Shown piece after piece: positions 25,022 through 33,537 of a stretch of 64,000 nt of DNA (position 1 is its first letter; every line of letters begins with the position of its first letter). The translations under genes were made by a program, and so were the position numbers. The notes beneath the pieces were generated by a model. That model did no database searches. It was given only the letters and a program-made list of their open reading frames with translations, and was not told where the DNA came from. This stretch comes from Candidatus Hydrogenedentota bacterium (GTDB lineage Bacteria > Hydrogenedentota > Hydrogenedentia > Hydrogenedentales > SLHB01): positions 1-64,000 of the forward strand of contig JABWCD010000018.1 in NCBI GenBank assembly GCA_013359265.1, given 5' to 3'.

Positions 25022-25918
25022 ATGTTGCAGAATCGCTGCTTAGGGGCCGTGTACGCCGCGATCATATTGGCGATCGCCGCGGGGGCGGAACTCGACACCG
25101 CGAAGATCGAGGAAGCCGCCGGAGCGAAAGGGACGCTGAATCACGAAGAGGGCGTATTCAAGGTGACGTATCCGCGCAAGGACGTGACAGTCCGCGTTGA
25201 CGGGACCGTGCTGCCGCCGTTCATGGGGTTGACAAGCTGGGCCGCGTTCAAAGAGGGGGAAAAAGCGCAGGCCATGGTGATGGGGGACATGGTGCTCTTT
25301 CAGGACGAGGTGAATCCCGCGATGAGCGCCGCGCTCGAGAACGGACTGGCCGTTACGGCGTTGCACAACCATTTCTTCTATGACGAGCCCAAGGTGTACT
25401 TCATGCACATCGGCGGGGAGGGAGAGGCTGTCGCATTGGCTGCCGCCGTTAGGAAGGTACAAGAGACGGTAGGCGAGGTCCGCGCCGCTTCTCCGAAGGT
25501 CGCGGACAGTTTTGGGCAAAAGGCGTTGACGGCCGAGAGCGCCATTTCACCCGGCCCGCTGGAGGAATTGCTTGGGAAAGGACAGGTCAACGATGGGATG
25601 TACAAGGTCGTAATCGGGCGGACGACGAAGATGCCTTGCGGCTGCGAGGCCGGTAAGGAGATGGGCGTCAATACCTGGGCCGCCTTCTACGGCACGGACA
25701 GCGACGCGCTGGTAGACGGCGACTTCGCGGTTTTCGAAGGCGAGCTTCAGCCGGTGCTGTCGTCGCTGCGAAAGTCGGGAATCAACATCGTTGCGATCCA
25801 CAACCATATGGAGTCCGAGAACCCGAGAGTGTTGTTCCTGCACTACTGGGGCCGAGGCGTTGCCGCTGAGTTGGCGAAGGGCCTTCGGGCGGCATTGGAC
25901 ATCATCGAGAAGAGGTGA
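25022..25918 (+). CDS. DUF1259 (LppY/LpqO family) secreted protein
   Basis: The 298-residue protein has a signal peptide and two DUF1259 repeats. Each ends in a histidine-bearing block: VTALHNHFFYDEPKVYFMHIGGEG near 115-138 and IVAIHNHMESENPRVLFLHYWGRG near 257-280. The paired HNH-x8-14-H residues look like a metal site. Function is unknown. TTGGAGGG precedes the ATG, and the gene follows the LamG-like gene by 22 bases, so the two are probably one operon. Confidence 0.85.
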   Translation: MLQNRCLGAVYAAIILAIAAGAELDTAKIEEAAGAKGTLNHEEGVFKVTYPRKDVTVRVDGTVLPPFMGLTSWAAFKEGEKAQAMVMGDMVLFQDEVNPAMSAALENGLAVTALHNHFFYDEPKVYFMHIGGEGEAVALAAAVRKVQETVGEVRAASPKVADSFGQKALTAESAISPGPLEELLGKGQVNDGMYKVVIGRTTKMPCGCEAGKEMGVNTWAAFYGTDSDALVDGDFAVFEGELQPVLSSLRKSGINIVAIHNHMESENPRVLFLHYWGRGVAAELAKGLRAALDIIEKR

Positions 25919-25973
25919 ACACTACACAATTTCCGGGACAACGAACGGAGCGTGATTGCGAAGGAAATCTCGA

Positions 25974-27008
25974 ATGCGATACCTGCAAGTTCCACTCGGA
26001 TGTTTTCTTGTCGTCATGATGGTCGCGGGTTGCGGTGGCACCGGCGTAGATGGCGGCCAAGTGGTTGTCTACACCAGCGTAGACCGCATTTTCTCGGAGC
26101 CGGTGCTGCAACTGGCCGAGCAAGAGCTTGGCACTCGCGTAGTTGGCGTGTACGACACGGAAGAGACGAAGAGCACCGGACTCGTGAACCGGATCATCGC
26201 AAAGAAAGAGAACCCCGACGGCGACATTTTCTGGAGCGGCGATCCGGGCCGGGCCGCCCTTTTGAAGTCGAAGAACCTGACCGCGCAGTATGAGAGTCCT
26301 GCCGCTTCAACGATTCCCGCATCGTTTCGTGACGGTGAAAGCCATTGGGTAGGCTTTTCGGCGCGCGCCCGCGTGTTGCTCGTGAACACCAATCTGGTAT
26401 CTAACGAGAACGATCCCGCGAGTATTTGGGACCTCGCCAAGCCGGAGTGGAAGGACCGTGTAGCCATTGCCAACCCGCTGTTTGGCACGACGTCGTATCA
26501 TATGGGGGCGTTGTTCGAGGCCCTGGGCGAGGACCGCGCCAGGGAGTGGTTGGCGGCGATGAAGGCAAACGGCGTCCGCGTCGTCTCGAGCAACGGCGAG
26601 GTGAAACGCCAAGTTTCGTCCGGCCAAGCCGCTGTCGGGCTTACCGACACGGACGACGCGGCTGAGGCCATCAAGGATGGTCAACCGGTGCGTGCCGTGT
26701 TTTTGGACCAGCAATCGGGCGACGGCGAACCGTTGGGAACGCTCGTAATGCCAAACACACTTTCGCTCATTCGCGGCGGGCCGAACCCGGACGCCGCGAA
26801 AAAAGTGTTCGACTTCCTGCTCTCGACTCGCGTGCAGGAAGCGCTGGCCGCTTCGTGCGCCCAGGCGCCGCTGAGTGCGGGCGTCAAGGCAACGCCCGGT
26901 GTAATAACGCTGGATGGCGTGGCGCCCATGCGGGTCGACTACGCGGCCGTCGCAGCACGGCTCGACGCCATAATGCCGGAGCTTAAGGCTTGGGCCGATT
27001 CGCCGTGA
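25974..27008 (+). CDS. Iron-type ABC transporter substrate-binding lipoprotein
   Basis: This 344-residue protein has a lipoprotein signal (lipobox VAGC near residue 20) and the FbpA/FutA-type type II binding fold: VVVYTSVDRIFSEPVLQLAE, GDIFWSGDPGRAALL, VLLVNTNLV, WDLAKPEWKDRVAIANPLFGTTSYHMGALF and LGTLVMPNTLSLI. FbpA relatives bind ferric iron or similar anions. The conserved pair of tyrosines of ferric-binding proteins is not obvious, so the ligand is uncertain. AAGGA precedes the ATG. Its stop overlaps the permease start. Confidence 0.85.
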   Translation: MRYLQVPLGCFLVVMMVAGCGGTGVDGGQVVVYTSVDRIFSEPVLQLAEQELGTRVVGVYDTEETKSTGLVNRIIAKKENPDGDIFWSGDPGRAALLKSKNLTAQYESPAASTIPASFRDGESHWVGFSARARVLLVNTNLVSNENDPASIWDLAKPEWKDRVAIANPLFGTTSYHMGALFEALGEDRAREWLAAMKANGVRVVSSNGEVKRQVSSGQAAVGLTDTDDAAEAIKDGQPVRAVFLDQQSGDGEPLGTLVMPNTLSLIRGGPNPDAAKKVFDFLLSTRVQEALAASCAQAPLSAGVKATPGVITLDGVAPMRVDYAAVAARLDAIMPELKAWADSP

Positions 27009-28606
27009 AGGCGGGCCGTGGAGGATTTATCCGCTCCGCCTGTTGGCTCCTATTGCTCTCGCCGGCGCTTGCATTCTCGATCGTCCCGCTGATTGCGTTA
27101 TTCGGAGATGCCGCAGCGGAGTCCGTTCGCGGGCGGCACGCGCTGGCGGGGATCGCGTGGGATACGCTGACAACGACGACGGTGATGTGCGGTGGTGCGG
27201 CCATCGGCGCTACGGCGGTTGGCATATTCGCCGGATCCCTGCTCGGACACGCCGAGTGGCGGGGCCGATCGATGGTACGTTTGCTGCTCATTCTGCCGCT
27301 GCTTGTTCCGCCCTACCTGCACGCAATAGCGTGGACGAACCTCCTTCGCGCGAACGGACCGGTGGCGCGCGCGTTCAACACGGCCGGTCTTCCGGAGGAA
27401 CAACTGACGAACTTCATTTACTCGCTTGGCGGAGCGGTATTCATTTACACCCTTGCCTACTTTCCGCTCGCGATGATCATGACGGAGAGGGCCCTGTACG
27501 CGATCCCACGTTCGCTTGTGGAAGCCGCGACCGTATATGGGGCGACTCGATTGCAGGTTTGGCGGCACGCGATATGGCCGCATATTCGGCCGGCAGCCGC
27601 GACGAGTGGGTTGGTGATCGTCCTGCTGACCAATTCCGAACTCGGTGTCCCGACAATTCTGTCGGTGCGGGCGTTCAATTTTGAAGTCCTCACGCAGCTT
27701 AGCGCATTCAACGACGTGCGGAGCGCAACGTTGCTGTGCGGTCCCCTGATCGTTATTGGGGCGGTGCTCGTCCTTGGGGAATTCCGGCTCGGGGGCGGCT
27801 CGACGTGGGAACGCCCTGAACTTGACTACCAAAAGGCGCCCCGCCAAACGTTCGGCAAATCGGTACCGCGCTTCCTCCTGCTGTTGCTTTGCGCAACAGC
27901 GGGCGCCGTCGTGCCGCTTACTTCCCTCGTTGTCGAATCGTGGGACGGGGCGGCGATTGCGAAAATGACGGCGCTCGCTGTCCGTCCGGCATTTGTAACG
28001 TACGGATACGTTTTGACCGCGACCCTCGTGAGCCTGGCATTTTCATTTTTCCTTGCGGCGCTTTTTCAGCAGGGAGAAGAGTACAAACGGCGCGTAACGG
28101 ACGTGCTTCTCATGGCCGCGTTCGCCGTTCCGGGCGGAATATTGGCGCTCGCGCTGTTACGCCTGTATGGCCAAGGACCGGTTGCGCGATTCGGCGCGCC
28201 GGCGTTGCTGCTCATCGCCGCACTCGCCGCACGATTTCAGATCGTGACCTTTCGCGGATTCACTCAGTCACTTGCGCAAATCCCCGGCGAATTGATCGAG
28301 GCGGCCAAAATCGACGGCGCGAGTTCCACGCAAATCGTCCGAAGCGTTCTGTTCCCCCTGATTCGACTACCGGCGCTGTTGTTGGCGGCCATACTGGTTA
28401 TTCTCGGCTTTAGCGATCTGGGCAGCGCGATTTTGTTGTACCCGCCCGGGGGAGAAACCCTTCCCGTCGTTCTCTATGCAATCGAGGCCAACGCGCCAAG
28501 GGCCGAAGTGAGCAGTCTTGCGCTTGTAACATTGGCGGCGCTACTAATTCCCTTGGCGTTGGTGGGGACGATGATCGCAAGACTCATCCGCGGCGACGGC
28601 CGGTAG
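27005..28606 (+). CDS. Iron-type ABC transporter permease (fused, FbpB-like)
   Basis: The 533-residue inner-membrane protein has about twelve helices in two BPD_transp_1 halves, as in FbpB/ThiP-type permeases. Each half carries an EAA loop: SLVEAATVYGATRLQVWRHAIWPHIRP near 180-206 and GELIEAAKIDGASSTQIVRSVLFPLIRLP near 430-458. A GTG overlapping the preceding stop (GTGA) is chosen; a TTG 5 codons upstream is possible. No ATPase gene follows, so the transporter must use a subunit encoded elsewhere. Confidence 0.88.
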   Translation: MKAGRGGFIRSACWLLLLSPALAFSIVPLIALFGDAAAESVRGRHALAGIAWDTLTTTTVMCGGAAIGATAVGIFAGSLLGHAEWRGRSMVRLLLILPLLVPPYLHAIAWTNLLRANGPVARAFNTAGLPEEQLTNFIYSLGGAVFIYTLAYFPLAMIMTERALYAIPRSLVEAATVYGATRLQVWRHAIWPHIRPAAATSGLVIVLLTNSELGVPTILSVRAFNFEVLTQLSAFNDVRSATLLCGPLIVIGAVLVLGEFRLGGGSTWERPELDYQKAPRQTFGKSVPRFLLLLLCATAGAVVPLTSLVVESWDGAAIAKMTALAVRPAFVTYGYVLTATLVSLAFSFFLAALFQQGEEYKRRVTDVLLMAAFAVPGGILALALLRLYGQGPVARFGAPALLLIAALAARFQIVTFRGFTQSLAQIPGELIEAAKIDGASSTQIVRSVLFPLIRLPALLLAAILVILGFSDLGSAILLYPPGGETLPVVLYAIEANAPRAEVSSLALVTLAALLIPLALVGTMIARLIRGDGR

Positions 28607-28807
28607 CAGGGCAAACGATTGGCGTACCGCAGCGCAAGCGAAATGACGTGACTCGGGAATTCGAGTCGGACGCTGGAGTTGCCCGCTCAAACGGCCAAGA
28701 ATTGCTTTTGGCGGGGTATTGCGGCCATAGTAGCTGGGCGCGGCCGGACTGCGGGTCCGCGCGTCAATCGGTGACTACACCGTACCGAATCCAAGGGAAT
28801 TGTAATC

Positions 28808-30115
28808 ATGAGTTTTTACCGGTCTGTGTCCATGATGTTGGTGCTTGTCGGTTTGGCTGGATACCCGATTGCGTCGTTCGCGGACTGGCCGCAGTTCCTC
28901 GGCCCGAACCGAAACGGCGTTTCCGATGAAAAAGGCCTTGCGCGCGAGTGGCCGGAGGGCGGACCGCGCGTGCTTTGGAGCGTCGCCGTCGGTGAGGGAT
29001 ATGCGGGCGCCGCGGTGCGCGATGGCGAGGTCTATGTGCTCGACCGCAGGGAAGGCACGACCGACATTCTGCGCTGTTTCGCGCTGAACGACGGCAACGA
29101 GTTGTGGAACTACTCGTACGAGGCGCCCGGCAATGTAGGCCACACCGGTTCGCGCAATCCGCCGACGGTGGACGAAAAGTATGTTTACTCCGTCGGTATG
29201 GTGGGCGATTTTCTGTGCACGGACCGCAAAATCCACAAGCCTGCCTGGCAGAAAAACTTCATCAAGGAATTCGGGACGGAACTTCCGCGCTGGGGCTATT
29301 CGCAGTCGCCGGTGCTGTACAAGAACCTTGTCATCGTCGCCCCGCAGGCGCCGGATGCGTTCATCGTTGCGTACGATCGCGAGAAAGGCGATCTGGTCTG
29401 GAAGTCGGCGGGTTTGGGCCGCGTGGGGTACGTATCGCCGGTGGTGGTGACGCTTGCGGGCGTCGAACAATTGGTCATGACGGGCGCGGGTTCGCGGGAT
29501 GGCTCCGAGTTGGGCGCGACTGCCGGCATTTCGCTTGATGACGGTTCGATCCTCTGGAAATACGAGGGCTGGCAATGCTGGATTCCGATTCCAAACGCTA
29601 CACCGTTGCCGGGCGACAAACTGTTCATCACCGGCGGCTACAATGCAGGGTCGGCAATCGTTCAGGTCGCAAAGGGCGCTGGCGGTTTCGAAGCGAAAGA
29701 AGTGATGAAATTGAGTGCGGACACCTGCGGCAGCCAGATTCACCAGCCAATCGTGTACAAGGACCACCTTTACGTGAACAGCAACTCGAACGAGCGCCTG
29801 GACGGCATGAGCTGCTTCACGCTCGATGGCGCGCTGAAGTGGCGCTCGAAGGATGCCGAGAGCAATCCGCTGTTCGAGCGCGGGAACTTCATCATAGCGG
29901 ACGATTTAATCATCGCACTCGATGGAAAGACGGGCATACTGTACCTCGTCGAGCCGTCGCCCGAGGGGTACAAGCAACTCGCGATGGCGCCGGTCGTCGA
30001 GGGCCGCGAACTGTGGGGCCCGCTCGCGATCTCCGATGGGAAACTCCTTGTCCGCAGTCAGGACATTCTCAAATGCCTCGACCTGAAGAACCCCAAGGTC
30101 GCGGCGCTCGAGTAG
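28808..30115 (+). CDS. PQQ-like beta-propeller repeat protein, secreted
   Basis: The 435-residue protein has a signal peptide (cleavage near SFA) followed by DWPQFLGPNRNGVSDEKGLAREWPEGGPRVLWS, the classical opening of planctomycete-type PQQ propellers. Blade motifs include LRCFALNDGNELWNYSYE, FIVAYDREKGDLVWKS and ISLDDGSILWKYEGW. AAGGGAA precedes the ATG. The role is unknown; the family has been linked to outer-membrane assembly or to quinoprotein-like scaffolds. The 201-base gap upstream has only a GC-rich self-complementary stretch at 28738-28763. Confidence 0.87.
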   Translation: MSFYRSVSMMLVLVGLAGYPIASFADWPQFLGPNRNGVSDEKGLAREWPEGGPRVLWSVAVGEGYAGAAVRDGEVYVLDRREGTTDILRCFALNDGNELWNYSYEAPGNVGHTGSRNPPTVDEKYVYSVGMVGDFLCTDRKIHKPAWQKNFIKEFGTELPRWGYSQSPVLYKNLVIVAPQAPDAFIVAYDREKGDLVWKSAGLGRVGYVSPVVVTLAGVEQLVMTGAGSRDGSELGATAGISLDDGSILWKYEGWQCWIPIPNATPLPGDKLFITGGYNAGSAIVQVAKGAGGFEAKEVMKLSADTCGSQIHQPIVYKDHLYVNSNSNERLDGMSCFTLDGALKWRSKDAESNPLFERGNFIIADDLIIALDGKTGILYLVEPSPEGYKQLAMAPVVEGRELWGPLAISDGKLLVRSQDILKCLDLKNPKVAALE

Positions 30116-30160
30116 ATCGAAAGGCGGGTCCGCCCGCTTACGCAATTCACACTGAGGCGT

Positions 30161-30195
30161 CTCCTCGTTCCCCCGCGATGCGGGGGAATGAGGAG
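30161..30195. repeat. Perfect long hairpin (REP-like)
   Basis: CTCCTCGTTCCCCCGC (30161-30176) pairs over 16 positions (one G-T) with GCGGGGGAATGAGGAG (30180-30195) around a GAT loop. There is no T-run. The right arm ends in GAGGAG, a ribosome-site-like sequence directly before an ATG at 30197 in the glycosyltransferase frame, so folding could mask it. Confidence 0.7.
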
Positions 30196-30220
30196 TATGT
30201 GGCTGGACGTTGTTAGACGC

Positions 30221-31543
30221 ATGCGGATTCTTTCGCTCACACCCGGGACCGGCGGGACCTTCTACTGCCAGAACTGCCTGCGCGACGGGCAAATGGTGCG
30301 CGGCCTGCGGCGGCGCGGCCATGACGTAATTGTCGTCCCGCTTTATCTGCCCATTCTCCTCGATTCCGAAGGACTCGACAACGGTACTGGCGTGTTCTTC
30401 GGCGGTGTAAACGTATTTCTCCAGCAAAACCTCGGCATTTTCCGCAACACGCCGCGCTGGCTGGACAAAATGCTCGATTCCTCGTGGATGTTGCGGCGCG
30501 CGGCGGCCCGTGAAGGTTCAACGCGCGCGCGCGATCTCGCGCCCATGACGTATTCCATGCTTCAGGGGCGTGACGGGCGCCAGCGAAAGGAACTGCACCG
30601 CTTCATCGAATGGTTGCAAGGCGAACCGAAACCCGATCTCGTCCACATCTCGAACGCGCTGCTGCTCGGACTCGCAGGCGAAATCCGCGAGAGACTCAAG
30701 GTGCCAATCGTCTGCAGTCTGCAGGACGAGGACACGTGGATCGACGCGATGGACCCGGTGTGGCGCGATCGCTGCTGGAATATCATCGCGGAGAAAGCGC
30801 GCGATGTAAACCTGTTCGTCGCAGTCAGCAAGTGGTACGCGTCGAAGATGGCCGAACGTGCGCGCATTCCGATGGACCGCATGCGTGTTGTGCCGCTCGG
30901 CACGGAGTGGGACCGCTGCGATCCGTCGCCGCTGGATGCCGACCCGCCGGTGCTGGGGTTTCTCTCGCGCATCCATCCCGCACTCGGATTCAGCGAATTG
31001 GTCGACGCGTTCATCGAGTTGAAGAAGGACCCGCGGCTCGCGCGTCTCAAGCTGCGCGCGACGGGCGGTGTGACGCACGGCGATCGGCACTTTGTCGATC
31101 ACGTCTACGAAAAGCTGCGCGCGGCCGGTGTCGCGGACGACGTCGAGATCGTCGAGGATTTCACCAAGGCGGGCCGCCAGCAATTCCTGCGCACGCTCAG
31201 CGTACTTTCCGCACCCGCGCCGCAGGGCGAAGCGTTTGGATTCTTCGTCCTCGAAGCCGGCGCGTGCGGCGTGCCGGTGGTGCAGCCGGACGCGGGCGCG
31301 TTCCGCGAAGTGGTCGAGATGACCGGAGGCGGGATCGTCTATGATCCGCGCGATGAGACCGCGCTGGTCGAATCGCTCAAGAGCGTGTTGCTTGATCGCG
31401 AGCTCGCGCGCAGACTGGGCCGCGCCGGGCACGCGGCGGTCCACGAAAAATTTACCGCGGACGCGATGGCCGCGAACATCGCGGCGGTATTCCACGAGCT
31501 GGTTCCCGGGCACGAGTTCCCCGCCGAAATCGCGAAGGTCTGA
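30221..31543 (+). CDS. Glycosyltransferase, GT4-like
   Basis: This 440-residue protein has the two-Rossmann GT-B fold. The N-terminal LSLTPGTGGTFYCQNCLRDG is glycine-rich as in GT4 donor-binding loops, and the C-terminal half has VSKWYASKMAERARIP, VPLGTEWD, GFLSRIHPALGFSELVDAF and the EAFGFFVLEAGACGVPVVQPDAGAFREVV E-x7-E-type motif. Sugar and acceptor are unknown. The start at MRILSLTP is chosen from the fold; ATGs at 30188 and 30197 are in frame but lie at or inside the hairpin. Confidence 0.85.
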   Translation: MRILSLTPGTGGTFYCQNCLRDGQMVRGLRRRGHDVIVVPLYLPILLDSEGLDNGTGVFFGGVNVFLQQNLGIFRNTPRWLDKMLDSSWMLRRAAAREGSTRARDLAPMTYSMLQGRDGRQRKELHRFIEWLQGEPKPDLVHISNALLLGLAGEIRERLKVPIVCSLQDEDTWIDAMDPVWRDRCWNIIAEKARDVNLFVAVSKWYASKMAERARIPMDRMRVVPLGTEWDRCDPSPLDADPPVLGFLSRIHPALGFSELVDAFIELKKDPRLARLKLRATGGVTHGDRHFVDHVYEKLRAAGVADDVEIVEDFTKAGRQQFLRTLSVLSAPAPQGEAFGFFVLEAGACGVPVVQPDAGAFREVVEMTGGGIVYDPRDETALVESLKSVLLDRELARRLGRAGHAAVHEKFTADAMAANIAAVFHELVPGHEFPAEIAKV

Positions 31544-31549
31544 CCCACG

Positions 31550-32842
31550 ATGTCACGCGTATTACTACTTTGCGCTCGTGCTCGAGTCTATATCTTCCCG
31601 TTACTCCTTGGTGTTTGCCTGTTGACAAGCTGCGGAAACGGCCAACAAACGCCATCAGCGCAATCTGCGCCCTCCGACACACCGCCGGTTGCGTCGGAAC
31701 AAATCACGGCTAAGATCGAGTCTCCGCCAGCCCCACCGCCGCCCGATGTCGCATGGCCGACATATCACGGCGATACTTCGCTCGATGGCGTAGCGGACAT
31801 CGCGTTTCCAAACGCGCTCGAACAGGCGTGGCAGTTCGATGCAGGCGCATCGATTCCGAATCCGCCCGTATCGGCGGATGGACGCATTTACTTCGCGAAT
31901 TTGAAGGGTTCAGTCTTCGCCCTCGATACCAACGGCTCGAAGGCGTGGTCGAAATCGTTTACGGAACCAATGGGCGAAGGCAAGCCGCCCCGCACCGTTT
32001 ATTTCGACGCGCCGTTGCTGCTCATCGATTCGACGCTCATCGCGGGTTCGTCGTCCGGCACAATCTATGCCCTCGATACCGAGTCGGGCGACGTGAAATG
32101 GAAATGCGAGACGAGCGTGCCGATTCTTGGTTCGCCAAATTTCGCCGACGTCGTCATTGACGGCAAAGCGCAGCGGCGTGTGTATGTCATCGACGAGGCC
32201 GAAGGCGCGTTGCAGTGCATCGATTTTGAATCCGGCACACTGCTGTGGAAAGGCCCCCCCGTTCAACGATGCGACGGATCGCCCGCCCTGAACGGCGCGA
32301 TGGCGGTCTACGGAAGCTGTGCCGCGGCGATTCATGTGTTCTCCGCGATCGACGGAAAGCTGCTGCGCGAAACGCCGCTGGACGACGACTCGCAGGTCGC
32401 GGGCGGCGTGGTGCTGCTCGGCGATTCGATTTATTCCGGCAGCCGCAGCGGCATGTTCGTGCACATGAATGCGCAAACCGGCGAAATGGTGTGGACGAAC
32501 AAGGACTGCCAAGGCGAGTCATACTCGACGCCGGCCATTGACGCGACTACGATCGTCTATGGCGCAAACGACGGCGTGCTCTATGCGCTCGATCGCGCGG
32601 CGGGCGCCTTGAAGTGGAAGCAAGACCTCGACGACACGCCGAACTCGCCAATCATCGCGCGCGACAAGGTCGTCGTCACCGCGGGTGGCGAACTGTATTT
32701 GCTTCGACTCGAGGACGGCGCGAAACTATGGTCGTTCTCCGTCAGCGATTTCGTCGTTTCGCCGTCTATAGCGGGCGAACTGGTCCTCGTCGGTTCTGAC
32801 GACGGAAGCCTTACCGCTTTCGCCGGAAAGGAGGCCGCATAG
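31550..32842 (+). CDS. PQQ-like beta-propeller lipoprotein
   Basis: This 430-residue protein has a lipoprotein signal with lipobox LTSC near residue 28, a Pro/Ser-rich linker (35-68), and a PQQ/BamB-type propeller: IYFANLKGSVFALDTNGSKAW, IYALDTESGDVKWKC, LQCIDFESGTLLWKG, FVHMNAQTGEMVWTN, LYALDRAAGALKWKQ and LYLLRLEDGAKLWSF. It lies directly upstream of an ABC ATPase-permease pair (2-base gap). A link to lipoprotein or outer-membrane traffic is possible but only inferred. Confidence 0.85.
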   Translation: MSRVLLLCARARVYIFPLLLGVCLLTSCGNGQQTPSAQSAPSDTPPVASEQITAKIESPPAPPPPDVAWPTYHGDTSLDGVADIAFPNALEQAWQFDAGASIPNPPVSADGRIYFANLKGSVFALDTNGSKAWSKSFTEPMGEGKPPRTVYFDAPLLLIDSTLIAGSSSGTIYALDTESGDVKWKCETSVPILGSPNFADVVIDGKAQRRVYVIDEAEGALQCIDFESGTLLWKGPPVQRCDGSPALNGAMAVYGSCAAAIHVFSAIDGKLLRETPLDDDSQVAGGVVLLGDSIYSGSRSGMFVHMNAQTGEMVWTNKDCQGESYSTPAIDATTIVYGANDGVLYALDRAAGALKWKQDLDDTPNSPIIARDKVVVTAGGELYLLRLEDGAKLWSFSVSDFVVSPSIAGELVLVGSDDGSLTAFAGKEAA

Positions 32843-32844
32843 CC

Positions 32845-33537
32845 GTGCCGGATGCCATACTGACGCTGAAAGGCGTATCGAAAGAATATCCCGATTCGCC
32901 GCAACCCCTGCGCGTGCTGTCCGGCGTTGACCTCGAACTGATGCGTGGTGAGAGTGTCGCAATTGTAGGTCCGTCCGGGTGCGGCAAGAGCACGTTGTTG
33001 AATCTGATCGGCACGTTGGACCGCCCGACCTCCGGGACGATTTCGATCAAGGGCCGCGACCTCGCCGGTCTATCCGAGGCGGAACTCGCAGCGTTGCGCA
33101 ACACGGAGATCGGTTTCGTATTTCAACTGCACCACCTGCTCCCGCAATGCACCGTGCTCGAGAATGCGCTGGTGCCCACACTCGTTAACGCGAATTCGAG
33201 TTCGTGCGTCGAGCGCGCGCAACGGCTGCTGGAACGCGTCGGCCTCCTGCAACGCGCGCACCAACTGCCCGGAAAACTTTCCGGCGGAGAGCGCCAGCGC
33301 GCGGCAGTCGTGCGCGCGCTAATTAATAAGCCCAGCCTGTTGCTCGCGGACGAACCGACCGGTTCGCTCAATCAGCACGGCGCCGAGCAGCTTGCGCAGC
33401 TCCTGCTGGAATTGAACCGCGAAGAACAAATGACGCTAATCGTCGTCACACATTCCGAAGAAGTCGCCCATATGATGGGCCGCGTGTTCGAACTGCGGGA
33501 GGGCGCTCTCCACGAACGGGCGGCGCGCCATGTCTAG
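32845..33537 (+). CDS. ABC transporter ATP-binding protein (LolD/MacB-like)
   Basis: The 230-residue ATPase has Walker A GPSGCGKST (42-50), Q-loop Gln94, signature LSGGE (145-149), Walker B LLLADE (165-170) and the switch His203. The spacing and LPGKLSGGERQRAAVVRAL are typical of the LolD/MacB/FtsE group, which drives mechanotransmission rather than classical transport. The start is GTG, and the 3' end overlaps the permease gene by 8 bases. Confidence 0.93.
   Translation: MPDAILTLKGVSKEYPDSPQPLRVLSGVDLELMRGESVAIVGPSGCGKSTLLNLIGTLDRPTSGTISIKGRDLAGLSEAELAALRNTEIGFVFQLHHLLPQCTVLENALVPTLVNANSSSCVERAQRLLERVGLLQRAHQLPGKLSGGERQRAAVVRALINKPSLLLADEPTGSLNQHGAEQLAQLLLELNREEQMTLIVVTHSEEVAHMMGRVFELREGALHERAARHV

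Noticed and set aside
28738-28763. GC-rich self-complementary stretch before the PQQ gene
   Set aside because: Two alternative short pairings compete and no T-run follows, so neither a terminator nor a riboswitch can be supported.
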